DNA of 64,000 bases from Demequina gelatinilytica (GTDB taxonomy: Bacteria > Actinomycetota > Actinomycetes > Actinomycetales > Demequinaceae): assembly GCF_000971115.1 (NCBI RefSeq), contig NZ_BBLV01000006.1:1-64000 (forward strand), read 5' to 3'. The notes under the pieces were generated by a model that was not told where the DNA came from, ran no database searches, and was given only the letters and a program-made list of their open reading frames with translations. Both the position numbers and the translations under genes were made by a program. Of the stretch, positions 15,756-25,094 are shown piece after piece. Position 1 is the first letter of the stretch. The number at the start of each line of letters is the position of its first letter.

Positions 15756-18289
15756 TGTTCCGCCTCGCAGTCAAGTCCGTCAAGCACAACCCGAAGCGGC
15801 TGGTCCTGACCGCCGTGGCGGTCGCGCTCGGTGTCGCGCTCGCCTCGGCGACGTTCACGCTCACCAACGCCCTCTCGGGCGGCTTCCACCAGCTGTTCGA
15901 CGAGATCTACGCCGGGACCGACGTCATCGTCGAGCCCGCCCCGACCGAGACCGAGGACGACGGCGACCAGTTCGCCGCTCCGGACGCGGTCTTCACCCAC
16001 GCCGACCTCGCCGCGGTCCAGGCCGTCGACGGCGTCGAGAACGCGGTGGGCACCATCCAGGTGATGGGCTCGGTGCTCCCCAAGGACTTCGAGCCCACCG
16101 GCGACCTCATGGCCGCCGGCGGCGCCCCGAGCCAGCTCTTCAACTGGGCCGGCGACCCGAAGCTCGACCAGGCGACCCTGGTCGAGGGCAGCGGGCCCGA
16201 GGCCGACGGCCAGATCGTGCTCGACCTCGACGGTGCCCCGCGGCTCGGCTACGAGATCGGAGACATGGTCTCCATCGCGACCGACACGGGCGTCACCGAG
16301 CTCGAGCTCGTGGGCCTGGTCCGCTTCGGCGAGACCAACTCCCTCCAGGGCGCGACGCTCGGCTACATGACCGAGGCCGACGCGGCGACGCTCGCCGGCT
16401 CCGAGGACTACCAGACCATCAGCGTCGTCACCGCGGACGGGGTCGACAAGGACCAGGTCGCGTCGGCGATCTCCGAGGTCATCCCTGAGGGGACGCGGGC
16501 CATCACGGGCGAGGCGAAGGCCGCGGAGCAGGCCGAGCAGCTCGACGACATCCTCCAGTACGTCGACATCTTCGCGATCGCCTTCGCGCTCATCGCGCTG
16601 TTCGTCGGCTCGTACATCATCGTCAACACGTTCCGCATCATCGTGACGCAGCGCACCCGCGAGTTCGGGCTGCTCCGCGCGATCGGCGTGAGCGGACGCC
16701 AGCTTCGCACGATGATCCTGCTCGAGGCGCTCGTCATCGCGGTGGTCGCCTCGACCGTGGGCATCCTGCTGGGCTACCTCGGCGCGCTGGGCCTGTCCGC
16801 GCTCGTCGAGGCCCTGTCCGGCAACATCTTCGGCACCGTCACGCTGCCGTGGGACGCCCTGCTCTGGGGCTACAGCCTGGGTGCGCTCGTCACGCTCGTC
16901 GCGGCCCTCATGCCGGCGATCCACGCCTCGACCATCTCCCCCATGGAGGCGCTGCGCGAGTCCGCGACCGAGTCCAAGAAGCCGCTGCGGATGCGCAACA
17001 TCGTCGGCGGCGCGCTCACGCTGCTCGGCGTGCTCGCGATCGTCGTCGGGCTCTACATGGACGTGGCCAAGCCCTACGTCTTCGTCGGCGCGGGCGCGAT
17101 GGTCCTGGTCATCGGCGTCACGCTGCTCGCGGCCCAGGTGCTCGTGCCGCTCGCGTACGGGCTCAAGGCGTTCCTCACGCGCGTGTTCCGCGTGGACGGC
17201 AAGCTCGCGGCCAACAACATCCGCCGCGAGCCCCGTCGGAGCGCGAACACGGCCGCTGCGCTGATGATCGGCGTCATGCTGCTCGCCCTGGTGTCGACCT
17301 TCACCGAGTCGCTCAAGAGCGTGGTGACGGACCAGTTCGCGACCTCCGAGGCCGACTTCTTCGTGCTGTCGACGCAGGGCGCCATCCCGCCCGGCGCGAT
17401 CGACCTGCTCGGCTCGGAGGACGGCGTCGACTTCGTCACCTCGACGGGCGTGGACCAGGCCACGTACGACGGGCTCGGCTACTCCGTCGCTAGCATCGAC
17501 CCCGCGACCGCGGACCTCGCGTACGACTACCCGAACGACCCCGACTTCGACGGGATGGACGGCGGGGTCTTCATCGACCCCGTGATCCAGGAGCTGGGCG
17601 TCGAGGTCGGCGACCAGGTGGCGCTCGAGGGCGCCGAGGGCAGCGCCACGCTCACGGTCACCGGGCTCTACGAGCGCGAGGGCGACGCCAACTTCTGGGT
17701 CGACGAGGCCACCGGCGCCGAGCTGTTCGGCGACTACGACATCCTGCAGGCGATGGTGGTCCTCGACGACGGCGTGGACCCCGCGGCCGCCGAGGAGCAG
17801 CTGACCTCGGCGCTCGCGGAGGACTTCCCGCTGGTGGTCCTCTCGAGCCCGGACCAGCTCGCGCAGTTCGCCAACCAGTTCATCGACCTGCTGCTCGGCG
17901 TGATCTCGGCGATGCTCGGCGCGGCCCTGATCATCGCGGTCCTGGGTGTGGCGAACACGCTCCTGCTGTCCGTGACCGAGCGCACGCGGGAGATCGGCCT
18001 GCTGCGCGCCGTGGGCGTGAGGCGCCGGTCGGTGCGCCGCATGATCCGCATCGAGTCGCTCGTCATGGCGATCTTCGGCACCATCCTCGGCATGATCCTG
18101 GGCGTCGGCCTGGGCGTCGCGCTGGTGAAGGCGCTCGCGGAGTTCGGCTTCACGTCCGTGGCGATCCCTTGGGCGTGGCTGGGCATCTACATGGTCCTCG
18201 CGATCATCGCGGGCGTGGTGGCGGCGATGTCGCCCGCGCGCCGCGCGGCGAAGCTCGACATCCTGCAGGCCATCGCCTTCGACGGCTGA
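15755..18289 (+). CDS. FtsX/MacB-type ABC transporter permease (fused, two FtsX halves)
   Basis: 844 residues. The start overlaps the ATPase stop (TGATG). Layout: N-terminal helix near residues 17-40, an extracytoplasmic domain of about 220 residues, three helices (about 265-385), then a second helix plus ectodomain and a final set of three helices ending in AMSPARRAAKLDILQAIAF. The duplicated FtsX half structure is typical of actinobacterial transporters of this class, which work beside two-component systems in peptide-antibiotic resistance or envelope stress. The substrate cannot be read from sequence. Confidence 0.92.
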   Translation: MFRLAVKSVKHNPKRLVLTAVAVALGVALASATFTLTNALSGGFHQLFDEIYAGTDVIVEPAPTETEDDGDQFAAPDAVFTHADLAAVQAVDGVENAVGTIQVMGSVLPKDFEPTGDLMAAGGAPSQLFNWAGDPKLDQATLVEGSGPEADGQIVLDLDGAPRLGYEIGDMVSIATDTGVTELELVGLVRFGETNSLQGATLGYMTEADAATLAGSEDYQTISVVTADGVDKDQVASAISEVIPEGTRAITGEAKAAEQAEQLDDILQYVDIFAIAFALIALFVGSYIIVNTFRIIVTQRTREFGLLRAIGVSGRQLRTMILLEALVIAVVASTVGILLGYLGALGLSALVEALSGNIFGTVTLPWDALLWGYSLGALVTLVAALMPAIHASTISPMEALRESATESKKPLRMRNIVGGALTLLGVLAIVVGLYMDVAKPYVFVGAGAMVLVIGVTLLAAQVLVPLAYGLKAFLTRVFRVDGKLAANNIRREPRRSANTAAALMIGVMLLALVSTFTESLKSVVTDQFATSEADFFVLSTQGAIPPGAIDLLGSEDGVDFVTSTGVDQATYDGLGYSVASIDPATADLAYDYPNDPDFDGMDGGVFIDPVIQELGVEVGDQVALEGAEGSATLTVTGLYEREGDANFWVDEATGAELFGDYDILQAMVVLDDGVDPAAAEEQLTSALAEDFPLVVLSSPDQLAQFANQFIDLLLGVISAMLGAALIIAVLGVANTLLLSVTERTREIGLLRAVGVRRRSVRRMIRIESLVMAIFGTILGMILGVGLGVALVKALAEFGFTSVAIPWAWLGIYMVLAIIAGVVAAMSPARRAAKLDILQAIAFDG

Positions 18290-18306
18290 CGGACGCACGG
18301 ACGATG

Positions 18307-18342
18307 CGCGGCGCTCGGGGGTCCCGCCCTCCGGGCGCCGCG
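18307..18342 (+). terminator. Hairpin after the ABC permease gene
   Basis: An 8-bp perfect outer stem (CGCGGCGC at 18307-18314 with GCGCCGCG at 18335-18342) continues into further G-C pairs. It lies 18 bp after the permease stop. No T-run follows, as is usual in high-GC actinobacteria. Confidence 0.65.
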
Positions 18343-18459
18343 TCGTTCCCGCCACGGAGGGGGCTGACGGTCGGGATCGGGAGGTCACGACGACGCAGCG
18401 GCGCACCATCGCCTCCCGACGAACGGGTACCACCTTCGAGAGGGGTCGGGCCGTTCCGG

Positions 18460-19509
18460 CTAGATCTCGAGGCCGACGGTCACCGGCTCCGGGACCAAGG
18501 CGATCCCGAAGGTCTCGCGCACGCCGTCGCGGACGGCGCGCGCGAGCTCGACCACGTCCGCCGCCGTCGCATCGCCGCGGTTGGTGAGCGCGAGCGTGTG
18601 CTTGGTCGAGAGCGTGGCCCGCGCATCGTCGCCCACGCCGAAGCCCTTCGCGAAGCCGGCATGCTCGATGAGCCATGCCGCCGAGGTCTTGACCATGCCA
18701 TCGCCGGCGGCCGGATAGCGCGGGGCGTCGACCGGCACCGCGGCCTCGGGGACGATGGGGTTGGTGAAGAAGGACCCCGCGCTCCACGTGTCGTGGTCGG
18801 CCGGGTCGAGCACCATGCCCTTGGAGGCGCGCAGCCCGAGGACGGCCGTGCGGACGTCCGTGATGGGGACCCGCGCTCCGAGATCGACGCCGAGCGCCGT
18901 CGCGAGCTGCTGGTAGCGCACGGGCGCGGACAGGCTCGCCATCCGCGTGTGGAACGTCACCGCCATGACCACGTAGCGCGGCGTGGGACCCCAGGGGCCG
19001 TGCGTCATGGTGCGCTTGAGCATCGAGTCGCGGTAGCCGAACTCGGCCTTCACCAGCGGCAGCGTCCTCACCGCGCCGGCCTCGCGATCCCACGTGCGCA
19101 CCGAGGCCACGATGTCCTTGACCTCCGCGCCGTACGCGCCGACGTTCTGCACCGGGGTCGCGCCGGCGGAGCCGGGGATGCCGGACAGCGCCTCGAAGCC
19201 GCTCCACTGGGATTCCACCGCCTGCGCCACCAGCGCGTCCCATGGCGTGCCCGCGGTCGCGGTGATGGACAGCCCGCCGCAGGCTCCGTCGTTGACCAGG
19301 CCGACGTCCGTGCGGACGTCGCGCACCACCACGCCGTCGAAGCCCTCATCGGCGACGAGCAGGTTCGAGCCCCCGCCGACCACGAGCAACGGCGTTCCTG
19401 CAGCATCCGCGGACCGCACCGCCTCGATGAACGCGGCCTCGCTGTCCACCTCCCGCAGCTCGTGCGCCGGGCCGCCGACACGGAGGGTGGTCAGCGAGGC
19501 GAGGTTCAT
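18460..19509 (-). CDS. murB: UDP-N-acetylenolpyruvoylglucosamine reductase
   Basis: 349 residues. MurB reduces UDP-GlcNAc-enolpyruvate to UDP-MurNAc with NADPH and FAD in the cytoplasm, the second committed step of peptidoglycan synthesis. The FAD-binding segment is present (VVGGGSNLLVADEGFDG, then SGIPGSAGATPVQNVGAYG), as are the catalytic-loop segment (SAGSFFTNPIV) and KTSAAWLIEHAGF. The ATG at 19509 overlaps the MFS stop upstream; a -10-like box six bases before the ATG suggests an additional leaderless transcript. murB near the rpmG/MaoC genes is an arrangement seen in other actinobacteria. Confidence 0.97.
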   Translation of the reverse strand: MNLASLTTLRVGGPAHELREVDSEAAFIEAVRSADAAGTPLLVVGGGSNLLVADEGFDGVVVRDVRTDVGLVNDGACGGLSITATAGTPWDALVAQAVESQWSGFEALSGIPGSAGATPVQNVGAYGAEVKDIVASVRTWDREAGAVRTLPLVKAEFGYRDSMLKRTMTHGPWGPTPRYVVMAVTFHTRMASLSAPVRYQQLATALGVDLGARVPITDVRTAVLGLRASKGMVLDPADHDTWSAGSFFTNPIVPEAAVPVDAPRYPAAGDGMVKTSAAWLIEHAGFAKGFGVGDDARATLSTKHTLALTNRGDATAADVVELARAVRDGVRETFGIALVPEPVTVGLEI

Positions 19510-20777
19510 GGACCCAGGGTATCCGCGTCGCGCACCTCCTCCCGGTCGCGGTCGGCCGCCCCTTGCCCCAGGCTCCCGGGCGCGCCCTCGAGCGGACGCG
19601 CGGCGGGCGCGAGCGCGTACATGGCCGCCGCCGCGACGACGGTGACCAGGAGCGCCTTGCGCAGCTCGACGTGCTCCGCGATGAGCCCGATGACCTGCGG
19701 CATCGTGAGCCCCGCGATGGTGCCGAAGGCCGCGACGGCCGCCACGCGCGCCGTCGCGTGCGTGCGGTCGTCTCCGGCAGCCGAGATCGCGAGCGGGTAT
19801 CCGAAGGAGACTCCGCAGCCCCAGACCAGCAGCGCGAGCGGCACGCCCCAGAAGGCGGGAGTGAACGCGAAGATCACGGCGCCGACCGCGACCAGCACGG
19901 CGCACGTGCGCAGCACGGTCACGCGGCCGAGGCGGTCGATCAGCGGCGCCCCCATCATCCGGATCACGCTCTGCGCGACCACCAGCACGGCGTAGAGAGC
20001 GGCCGCGAGCGCCTCGGTGCGGGCGAAGTCGTCGACGATCGCGAGCGGCACCCAGTCGGCGGCTCCCATCTCCACCGTGAAGGCGCAGAACAGGATGAAG
20101 CCGAGCGCGAGCGTCCGCGGCTCCCGCCCCGCGACCTTGAGCGTGACGAACAGCCCGTCCTTGCTCTCGACGCTGTCCGCGGGCGGCGGGCGTCCATCGA
20201 CGATCGCGACGGCCGCGACCGCGAGGAACGCCGCCCCGATCACCGTGACGTTGACCGCGAAGTGCACGCCGACGGCGACGCCCGCATGCGAGTAGAGCGC
20301 GCCCATCCCGACCCCCGCCAGCAGCGCGAGCGAGAACGCCGCGTGGAACTGCGACATGATCGAGCGCCCGACAAGGCGTTCGACGGTCGCGGCCTCCGCG
20401 TTCGCGAGAGCGTTGACGGTCTCGAACGCCCCGAGCGTCACGAACAGCGCCAGCGCGAAGCCGAGCGACGTACCCAGATGCGCGGCGTACCCCATCGACC
20501 AGAACCCCACGATGGTCGCCCCCGAGGCCAGGCGCACGAGAGCCAGCGAGCCCACGCGCGCCACCAGCCCGCCGAGCAGGGCGAAGGCCACGAGCCCGCC
20601 GACCGAGCCGATGATGAAGAGCGCGGCGAGCCCCGCGGGCGTGAGGCCCAGCGCGTCACGGATGCTGGGCACGCGCGACACGTGGGTGCCCAGCATGATC
20701 CCCATGCCGATGAACAGCACGAGCACCCCCGCTCGCGCGGCACGCACGCGGCGCGCATCGACCGACGATGCCTCCAT
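19506..20777 (-). CDS. Major facilitator superfamily transporter (first of two paralogues)
   Basis: 423 residues, about twelve membrane helices. The ATG at 20777 is preceded by GGAGGGGGAG; an upstream in-frame ATG at 20795 overlaps that site. The N-terminal GMGIMLGTHVSRVPSIRDALGL segment resembles the YbjJ-like MFS group. It is clearly paralogous to the next gene (20860-22194), including the VSR(V/Y)P motif and the central acidic-Pro-rich loop. Substrate unknown; it is coupled to murB by a 4-bp overlap but need not share its function. Confidence 0.88.
   Translation of the reverse strand: MEASSVDARRVRAARAGVLVLFIGMGIMLGTHVSRVPSIRDALGLTPAGLAALFIIGSVGGLVAFALLGGLVARVGSLALVRLASGATIVGFWSMGYAAHLGTSLGFALALFVTLGAFETVNALANAEAATVERLVGRSIMSQFHAAFSLALLAGVGMGALYSHAGVAVGVHFAVNVTVIGAAFLAVAAVAIVDGRPPPADSVESKDGLFVTLKVAGREPRTLALGFILFCAFTVEMGAADWVPLAIVDDFARTEALAAALYAVLVVAQSVIRMMGAPLIDRLGRVTVLRTCAVLVAVGAVIFAFTPAFWGVPLALLVWGCGVSFGYPLAISAAGDDRTHATARVAAVAAFGTIAGLTMPQVIGLIAEHVELRKALLVTVVAAAAMYALAPAARPLEGAPGSLGQGAADRDREEVRDADTLGP
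19516..19521 (-). promoter_or_regulatory. Leaderless promoter -10 of murB
   Basis: TACCCT on the minus strand ends six bases before the murB ATG, placing the expected transcription start on the A of the start codon. There is no Shine-Dalgarno for murB; the AGGAGG farther upstream is inside the preceding gene. Confidence 0.5.
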
Positions 20778-20803
20778 GCGGCTCCCCCTCCGCATCGTCC
20801 CTC

Positions 20804-20827
20804 AGCGCCAGGACCCTCCTGACGCTA
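20804..20827 (-). promoter_or_regulatory. Hairpin with -10-like box between the two MFS genes
   Basis: An inverted repeat (AGCGCCAGGA at 20804-20813, TCCTGACGCT at 20817-20826, one mismatch) overlaps a minus-strand TAGCGT -10-like hexamer (20827-20822). It could be a terminator for the upstream MFS gene or a promoter/operator for the downstream one. Confidence 0.4.
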
Positions 20828-20859
20828 GCACCGGGGACCGACGCGGCGGCAGGGAGGCG

Positions 20860-22194
20860 TCACCGCCCGACCGGGGCATCCTCCTCCGGGAGCGCCTGGA
20901 CGGGCTCGAGCCCGTCGGCGACCACCGCCGCGGCCTCGTCACGCGCCGCCTCGTCCTCGACGCGACGGGCGAGGGCACGATGCGAACGGAACAGCGGGCC
21001 CTCGCGGCGCACCGCGCGCGCGATGAGGAACGACAGCACCGCCGCCGGCACCGCGACGAGGAGCGCCTTGCGCAGCTCGACCAGGTCGCCCAGGTGCCCG
21101 ATCACCTGCGGCATCACCAGGCCCGCGATGGTGGAGAACGAGGACACGGCCGCCACGCGTGCCGCGGCCTTGTCCGGCTCGTCCGACGCCGCGGAGAAGC
21201 CGATCGGCACGCCGAGCGCGGCGCCGAGCCCCCACAGCACCATGCCCACGGGGACCAGCGCGAGCGTGGGCGCGAACGCGAACGTCGCGACACCGGCGAT
21301 CACGAGCACGGCCGAGGCCCGCAGCGCGACCACGCGGCCCAGACGACCGATGACCGCCGCTCCGCTCCATCGCAGCGTCACCATCGCGACCACGAACACC
21401 CAGTAGAGGAGGTCTCCCACCGCCTCGGGCTGGTCGAAGGCCTCGACCACGGCGAGCGACGCCCACTGCGCAGCCGCGCCCTCGATGGTCGACGCGGAGA
21501 AGACGATGAGTCCGATGAGCACCACGCGGCGGTCGCGGTACTCGTCCCTCGCGGCGGCAAACGGGCCGCCGAGCCCGGGGCGCGCATCGTCCGGGCGCGG
21601 GCGCCCGTCCATGACGGCGGCCGGGAGGACCGCGAGGCGCAGCGCGGTGAGCACCACGCCCACCCCGATGAAGTGCCACACGGGCGCGACGCCCAGGTGC
21701 GAGACCGCGGCGCCGAGCGCCAACCCCATCGCCATGCCGACGGAGAACGCGGCGTGGAACTGCGGGAGCACGGCCCGCTCCATCGCGCGCTCGACCGCGG
21801 CCGCCTCGGCGTTCATGCTGACGTTGGTGACCGCGAAGCCGACCGAGACCAGGAACGATCCGGCCGCGAAGAGCGGCTGCGAGCCCCACGCGGTCGCCGC
21901 CCCCAGGAGCGCGATCGCCGCGAGGAAGCCGAAGGACGACCACCACAGCAGCGCGCGCGTGCCGAAGCGCGCCACGGACCAGCCCGTCACCAGCAGCGCG
22001 CACAGGGCACCGAGAGCGCCGAACAGCAGCAGCCGCGCCAGCTCGCCGGTGGAGACGCCGAGCAGCTCGGTGATGGTCGGGTATCGCGAGACCTGCGTCG
22101 CCATGAAGACGCCCATGATCCAGAAGATCGCGAGGACGCCGCGGCGTGCCGCGGCGATACGGGCGGGGCTGGACGCGACGGGCGCGTGTGACAC
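20860..22194 (-). CDS. Major facilitator superfamily transporter (second paralogue)
   Basis: 444 residues, about twelve helices. I chose the GTG at 22194 because AGGAGA lies four bases upstream; an in-frame ATG at 22227 has no ribosome-binding site. The N-terminus (MGVFMATQVSRYPTITELLG) and the overall pattern match the downstream MFS protein, so the pair arose by tandem duplication. It is divergent from a LacI-family regulator that probably controls it. Substrate unknown. Confidence 0.88.
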   Translation of the reverse strand: MSHAPVASSPARIAAARRGVLAIFWIMGVFMATQVSRYPTITELLGVSTGELARLLLFGALGALCALLVTGWSVARFGTRALLWWSSFGFLAAIALLGAATAWGSQPLFAAGSFLVSVGFAVTNVSMNAEAAAVERAMERAVLPQFHAAFSVGMAMGLALGAAVSHLGVAPVWHFIGVGVVLTALRLAVLPAAVMDGRPRPDDARPGLGGPFAAARDEYRDRRVVLIGLIVFSASTIEGAAAQWASLAVVEAFDQPEAVGDLLYWVFVVAMVTLRWSGAAVIGRLGRVVALRASAVLVIAGVATFAFAPTLALVPVGMVLWGLGAALGVPIGFSAASDEPDKAAARVAAVSSFSTIAGLVMPQVIGHLGDLVELRKALLVAVPAAVLSFLIARAVRREGPLFRSHRALARRVEDEAARDEAAAVVADGLEPVQALPEEDAPVGR

Positions 22195-22262
22195 TTCTTC
22201 TCCTGACGGCTTGCGAGCGGGCGGCATCCCAGGCTATGCCCTGCGACCGCACGGTCCGGCGC

Positions 22263-22268
22263 TACGCT
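22263..22268 (+). promoter_or_regulatory. -10 box of the LacI-family regulator gene
   Basis: TACGCT lies about 29 bases before the GTG start, so the transcript would carry a short leader with its GAGGGAGAG ribosome-binding site. The same hexamer is found before the histidine kinase, DUF4037 and amylopullulanase genes. Confidence 0.45.
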
Positions 22269-22296
22269 GACGTCCAACCGAGCCGAGGGAGAGCAA

Positions 22297-23364
22297 GTGT
22301 CGCGCACACGTCGACCGACCATGGCCGATGTGGCCGCGCACGCCGGGGTCTCCGTATCGACGGTGTCGCTCGCCTACTCCGGCGCCGGCCCGCTGTCCCC
22401 CGAGACCCGCGCCAAGGTCGAGCGCGCCGCCGAGCAGCTCGGCTACGCCGGGCCCGCGCCGCATGCGCGCGCGCTGCGCTCGGGCCGCACGGGCGTGGTC
22501 GGCGTGGTCATCCACGAGCGCCTGCAGCTGTCCTTCCGCGATCCGCTCATGCTCCGCATCATGGACGGGCTGGTGGGGGACCTCGGGCAGATGGGGCTCG
22601 GCGTCCTGCTGATCCCGACGCCCACCGGCGAGCCCGGGGAGCGCAGCCTGCTCGAGACCGCCGCGATGGACGCCGCGGTGCTGCTGCGCGTCCGCGACCA
22701 CGACGACGAGCCCGCGATCGAGATCGCCCGGCGCCGCGGGCTGCCGGTGGTGGTGATGGAGGGCGAGGCGCCCGCGGGAGCGGGCCGGCTCGAGATCGGC
22801 GACCGCGCCGCCACCGCGGAGCTCGTCCGCCACCTCAGGGACCTGGGCCACGAGCGCATCGGCACCATCACCCTGCCGTCGGGGCTGGACGGCGAGACGC
22901 GCGTGCTCACGCTCGAGGAGGCGCTCACGCAGACCGCGTGGACTCCCGTGCATCGGCGCCTCGAGGCGTTCGCCGATGCGGGGATCGAGCCGTGCGTGGT
23001 GGTCGAGGCGCGGGCGTCGATCGTCGCGGAGGGCATCGCGGCCGCGCATCTCGCGCTCGCCACCGAGCCCCGCCCGACCGCGCTGGTGTGCCAGTCGGAC
23101 CTCCTCGCCGGGGGCGCGATCCTCGCCGCGCGCGAGCTCGACATCCCCGTTCCTCAGCAGCTGTCGGTGACCGGCTTCGACGGGATCGACATCCCGTGGA
23201 TCGCGCCGCACGAGCTCACCACCCAGGTGCAGGACGCCGAGGCCAAGGGCCACGCGCTGGCCGCCGAGGTGAAGGCGCTGCTCGCGGGCGAGTCCCCCGA
23301 GCCCGTGGTGATGCCGCTCGAGCTGCGGCTGGGTTCGACGACGGCCCGCGCGCCGCGCGCGTAG
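22297..23364 (+). CDS. LacI-family transcriptional regulator
   Basis: 355 residues from a GTG with GAGGGAGAG upstream. The N-terminal helix-turn-helix reads TMADVAAHAGVSVSTVSLAYSG (about residues 8-29) and includes the hinge-helix segment, followed by a periplasmic-binding-protein-like effector domain up to ~350. Such repressors bind palindromes of the TGNAANCGNTTNCA type and release them on binding a sugar or nucleoside. It is divergent from the MFS pair and convergent with a purine permease. A matching operator is seen 37 kb away before the amylopullulanase; whether this protein reads it is unknown. Confidence 0.92.
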   Translation: MSRTRRPTMADVAAHAGVSVSTVSLAYSGAGPLSPETRAKVERAAEQLGYAGPAPHARALRSGRTGVVGVVIHERLQLSFRDPLMLRIMDGLVGDLGQMGLGVLLIPTPTGEPGERSLLETAAMDAAVLLRVRDHDDEPAIEIARRRGLPVVVMEGEAPAGAGRLEIGDRAATAELVRHLRDLGHERIGTITLPSGLDGETRVLTLEEALTQTAWTPVHRRLEAFADAGIEPCVVVEARASIVAEGIAAAHLALATEPRPTALVCQSDLLAGGAILAARELDIPVPQQLSVTGFDGIDIPWIAPHELTTQVQDAEAKGHALAAEVKALLAGESPEPVVMPLELRLGSTTARAPRA

Positions 23365-23378
23365 GACCCCGGACGCGG

Positions 23379-23414
23379 CTCGGCCCCCCGATCCCGAGGG
23401 ATCGAGGGGCCGAG
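23379..23414. terminator. Bidirectional terminator hairpin
   Basis: A long stem (CTCGGCCCC...GGGGCCGAG, with an inner CGATCCC/GGGATCG stem around GA) sits between the convergent LacI and permease genes, 15 bp after the first stop and 17 bp before the other. Confidence 0.85.
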
Positions 23415-23431
23415 CGGTCACGCGGGAGGGG

Positions 23432-24889
23432 TCAGCCGAGCACGTTGATGATCGGGCCCATCGCGAAGTACAGGACGAAGGCCGCCGCGGTGCCCCACAT
23501 GAGCGGGTGGATCCTCTTCGCGCCGCCGGTGACCACCTGCAGCACGACGTACGAGATGAAGCCCACGCCGATGCCGGCGGAGATCGAGTAGCCGAACGGC
23601 ATGATGATGAACGTGAGGAAGGCCGGGATCGCGATCCGGTAGTCCTTCCAGTCGATCCCCGCGACCTGCGACACCATGAGGAAGCCGACCACCACGAGGA
23701 CGGGCGTAGCGGCCTCGAAGGGCACCAGCGCGTACAGCGGGGTGAGGAACGTCGACAGCAGGAACGCGATGCCGGTCACCACGGAGGCGAGACCGGTGCG
23801 CGCACCGTCGCCCACGCCCGCGGCGGACTCGATGTACGAGGTGTTCGAAGACACCGAGCCCAGGCCACCGGCCACGGCGCCCACCGAGTCCACCAGCAGC
23901 ACCTCCTGGGCGCGCGGCGGGTTGCCGTCCTCATCGTTGAGCTCCGCCTCGGCGCCCACGGCCGTCATGGTGCCCATGGTGTCGAAGAAGTCGGTGATGA
24001 GCAGCGAGAACACCAGCAGCAGGGCGGTGAGCACGGGCAGCGTGGTGAAGCCGCCGAAGAGGTCGACCTGGCCGATGAGCGAGAAGTCCGGGGCGGAGAC
24101 CAGCGTGTCGGGGATCGCGGGCACCACGAGCGCCCAGCCCGACGGGTTGTCGACGGAGGAGCCGAGCGACAGCGCCGACTCGAGGACCACCGCGAGCACG
24201 GTGGCGACGACGATCGAGATGAGGAGCGCGCCGCGCACCTTCTTGACCATGAGGACGATCGCGGTGAGGAGGCCCACCACGAACACGACCATCGGCCACG
24301 TCGAGATGTAGCCGCCGTCGCCGAACTGCGTGGGGGTGCCTGCGCCGGAGCGGACGATGCCCGCGTCGTACAGGCCGATGAACGCGAGGAACAGGCCGAT
24401 GCCGACCGCGATGGCCTGCTTGAGGAACGCGGGGACCGCGGCGAAGACCGCCTTGCGGAAGCCCGACAGCACCAGGACCGTGATGACCACGCCCTCCAGG
24501 ACCACGAAGCCCATCGCCTCGGGCCAGGTCATGCCCTCGCGCGACGCGATGCCGTACGCGAGGAAGGCGTTGATGCCCAGACCCGCGGCCATGGCGAGCG
24601 GGAAGCGCGCCCACACGCCCATGAGGATCGACAGGAGGCCCGCGACCAGCGCGGTCGCGGCCGCGACCAGCGCGGTGTCGGGCGCGTCGCCGCCGCCCAG
24701 GTACTTGCCCGTGCCGTCGGCGACCGTGCCGATGATCAGCGGGTTCAGCACGACGATGTACGCCATGGTGAAGAAGGTGGTGAGACCACCACGGATCTCG
24801 CGGCCGAAGGTCGAGCCGCGCTTGGTGATCTCGAAGTAGGAGTCGATCTTGCCGGCGAAACCGGTCCGCTCCTCGGTGCTGACGCTCAT
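23432..24889 (-). CDS. NCS2-family purine permease (AzgA/PbuG-like)
   Basis: 485 residues, about 12-14 helices. ATG at 24889 with GAGAGGA upstream. The N-terminal TFFTMAYIVVLNPLI and the LLITDFFDTMGTMTAVG segment are typical of the AzgA-type guanine/hypoxanthine/adenine permeases of the NCS2 family, which import purine bases with protons. The 200-bp leader region holds a palindrome and -10-like boxes but no purine-riboswitch core that I can recognise. Confidence 0.92.
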   Translation of the reverse strand: MSVSTEERTGFAGKIDSYFEITKRGSTFGREIRGGLTTFFTMAYIVVLNPLIIGTVADGTGKYLGGGDAPDTALVAAATALVAGLLSILMGVWARFPLAMAAGLGINAFLAYGIASREGMTWPEAMGFVVLEGVVITVLVLSGFRKAVFAAVPAFLKQAIAVGIGLFLAFIGLYDAGIVRSGAGTPTQFGDGGYISTWPMVVFVVGLLTAIVLMVKKVRGALLISIVVATVLAVVLESALSLGSSVDNPSGWALVVPAIPDTLVSAPDFSLIGQVDLFGGFTTLPVLTALLLVFSLLITDFFDTMGTMTAVGAEAELNDEDGNPPRAQEVLLVDSVGAVAGGLGSVSSNTSYIESAAGVGDGARTGLASVVTGIAFLLSTFLTPLYALVPFEAATPVLVVVGFLMVSQVAGIDWKDYRIAIPAFLTFIIMPFGYSISAGIGVGFISYVVLQVVTGGAKRIHPLMWGTAAAFVLYFAMGPIINVLG

Positions 24890-24966
24890 ACGTCCTCTCT
24901 CGGATGGCGGGAGGACGCGCGCAGCGTCAAGCTCTCCCGGGGGGTGTGGGTGCGAACCCCTCGGGC

Positions 24967-24977
24967 TAGCGACGCTA
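24967..24977 (-). promoter_or_regulatory. Palindrome and -10-like box upstream of the purine permease
   Basis: TAGCGACGCTA is a perfect 11-bp palindrome. On the minus strand it contains the -10-like TAGCGT within GCGTTAGCGTC, a string that recurs before the sugar transporter (36440-36449). A promoter with an overlapping repressor site is plausible. Confidence 0.4.
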
Positions 24978-25046
24978 ACGCCTTACGCTCGGGGCGCACG
25001 ACGGGATCTCGCGAGCGTCACCCTATAGGCACGCAGGAGCGTTTCA

Positions 25047-25094
25047 TGACCACCGGACGCCGCGCACCGGGCGCCGCGGCTGCCCGCGACTAGG
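25047..25094 (+). CDS. Possible 15-residue short ORF
   Basis: ATG at 25047 with AGGAG nine bases upstream and a TATAGG element before that, ending in TAG just before the MaoC gene's stop on the other strand. The encoded peptide is Ala/Arg-rich and unrecognised. It lies antisense to the permease leader region, so it may be chance. Confidence 0.15.

Noticed and set aside
15650..19243. A 1197-codon minus-strand open frame across the ABC permease and murB
   Set aside because: Low-complexity His/Arg/Asp/Gly composition, no motif; the plus-strand permease and the in-frame MurB signatures explain the region.
24890..25089. Purine riboswitch before the NCS2 permease
   Set aside because: The leader region has inverted repeats, but I could not find the conserved purine aptamer core.
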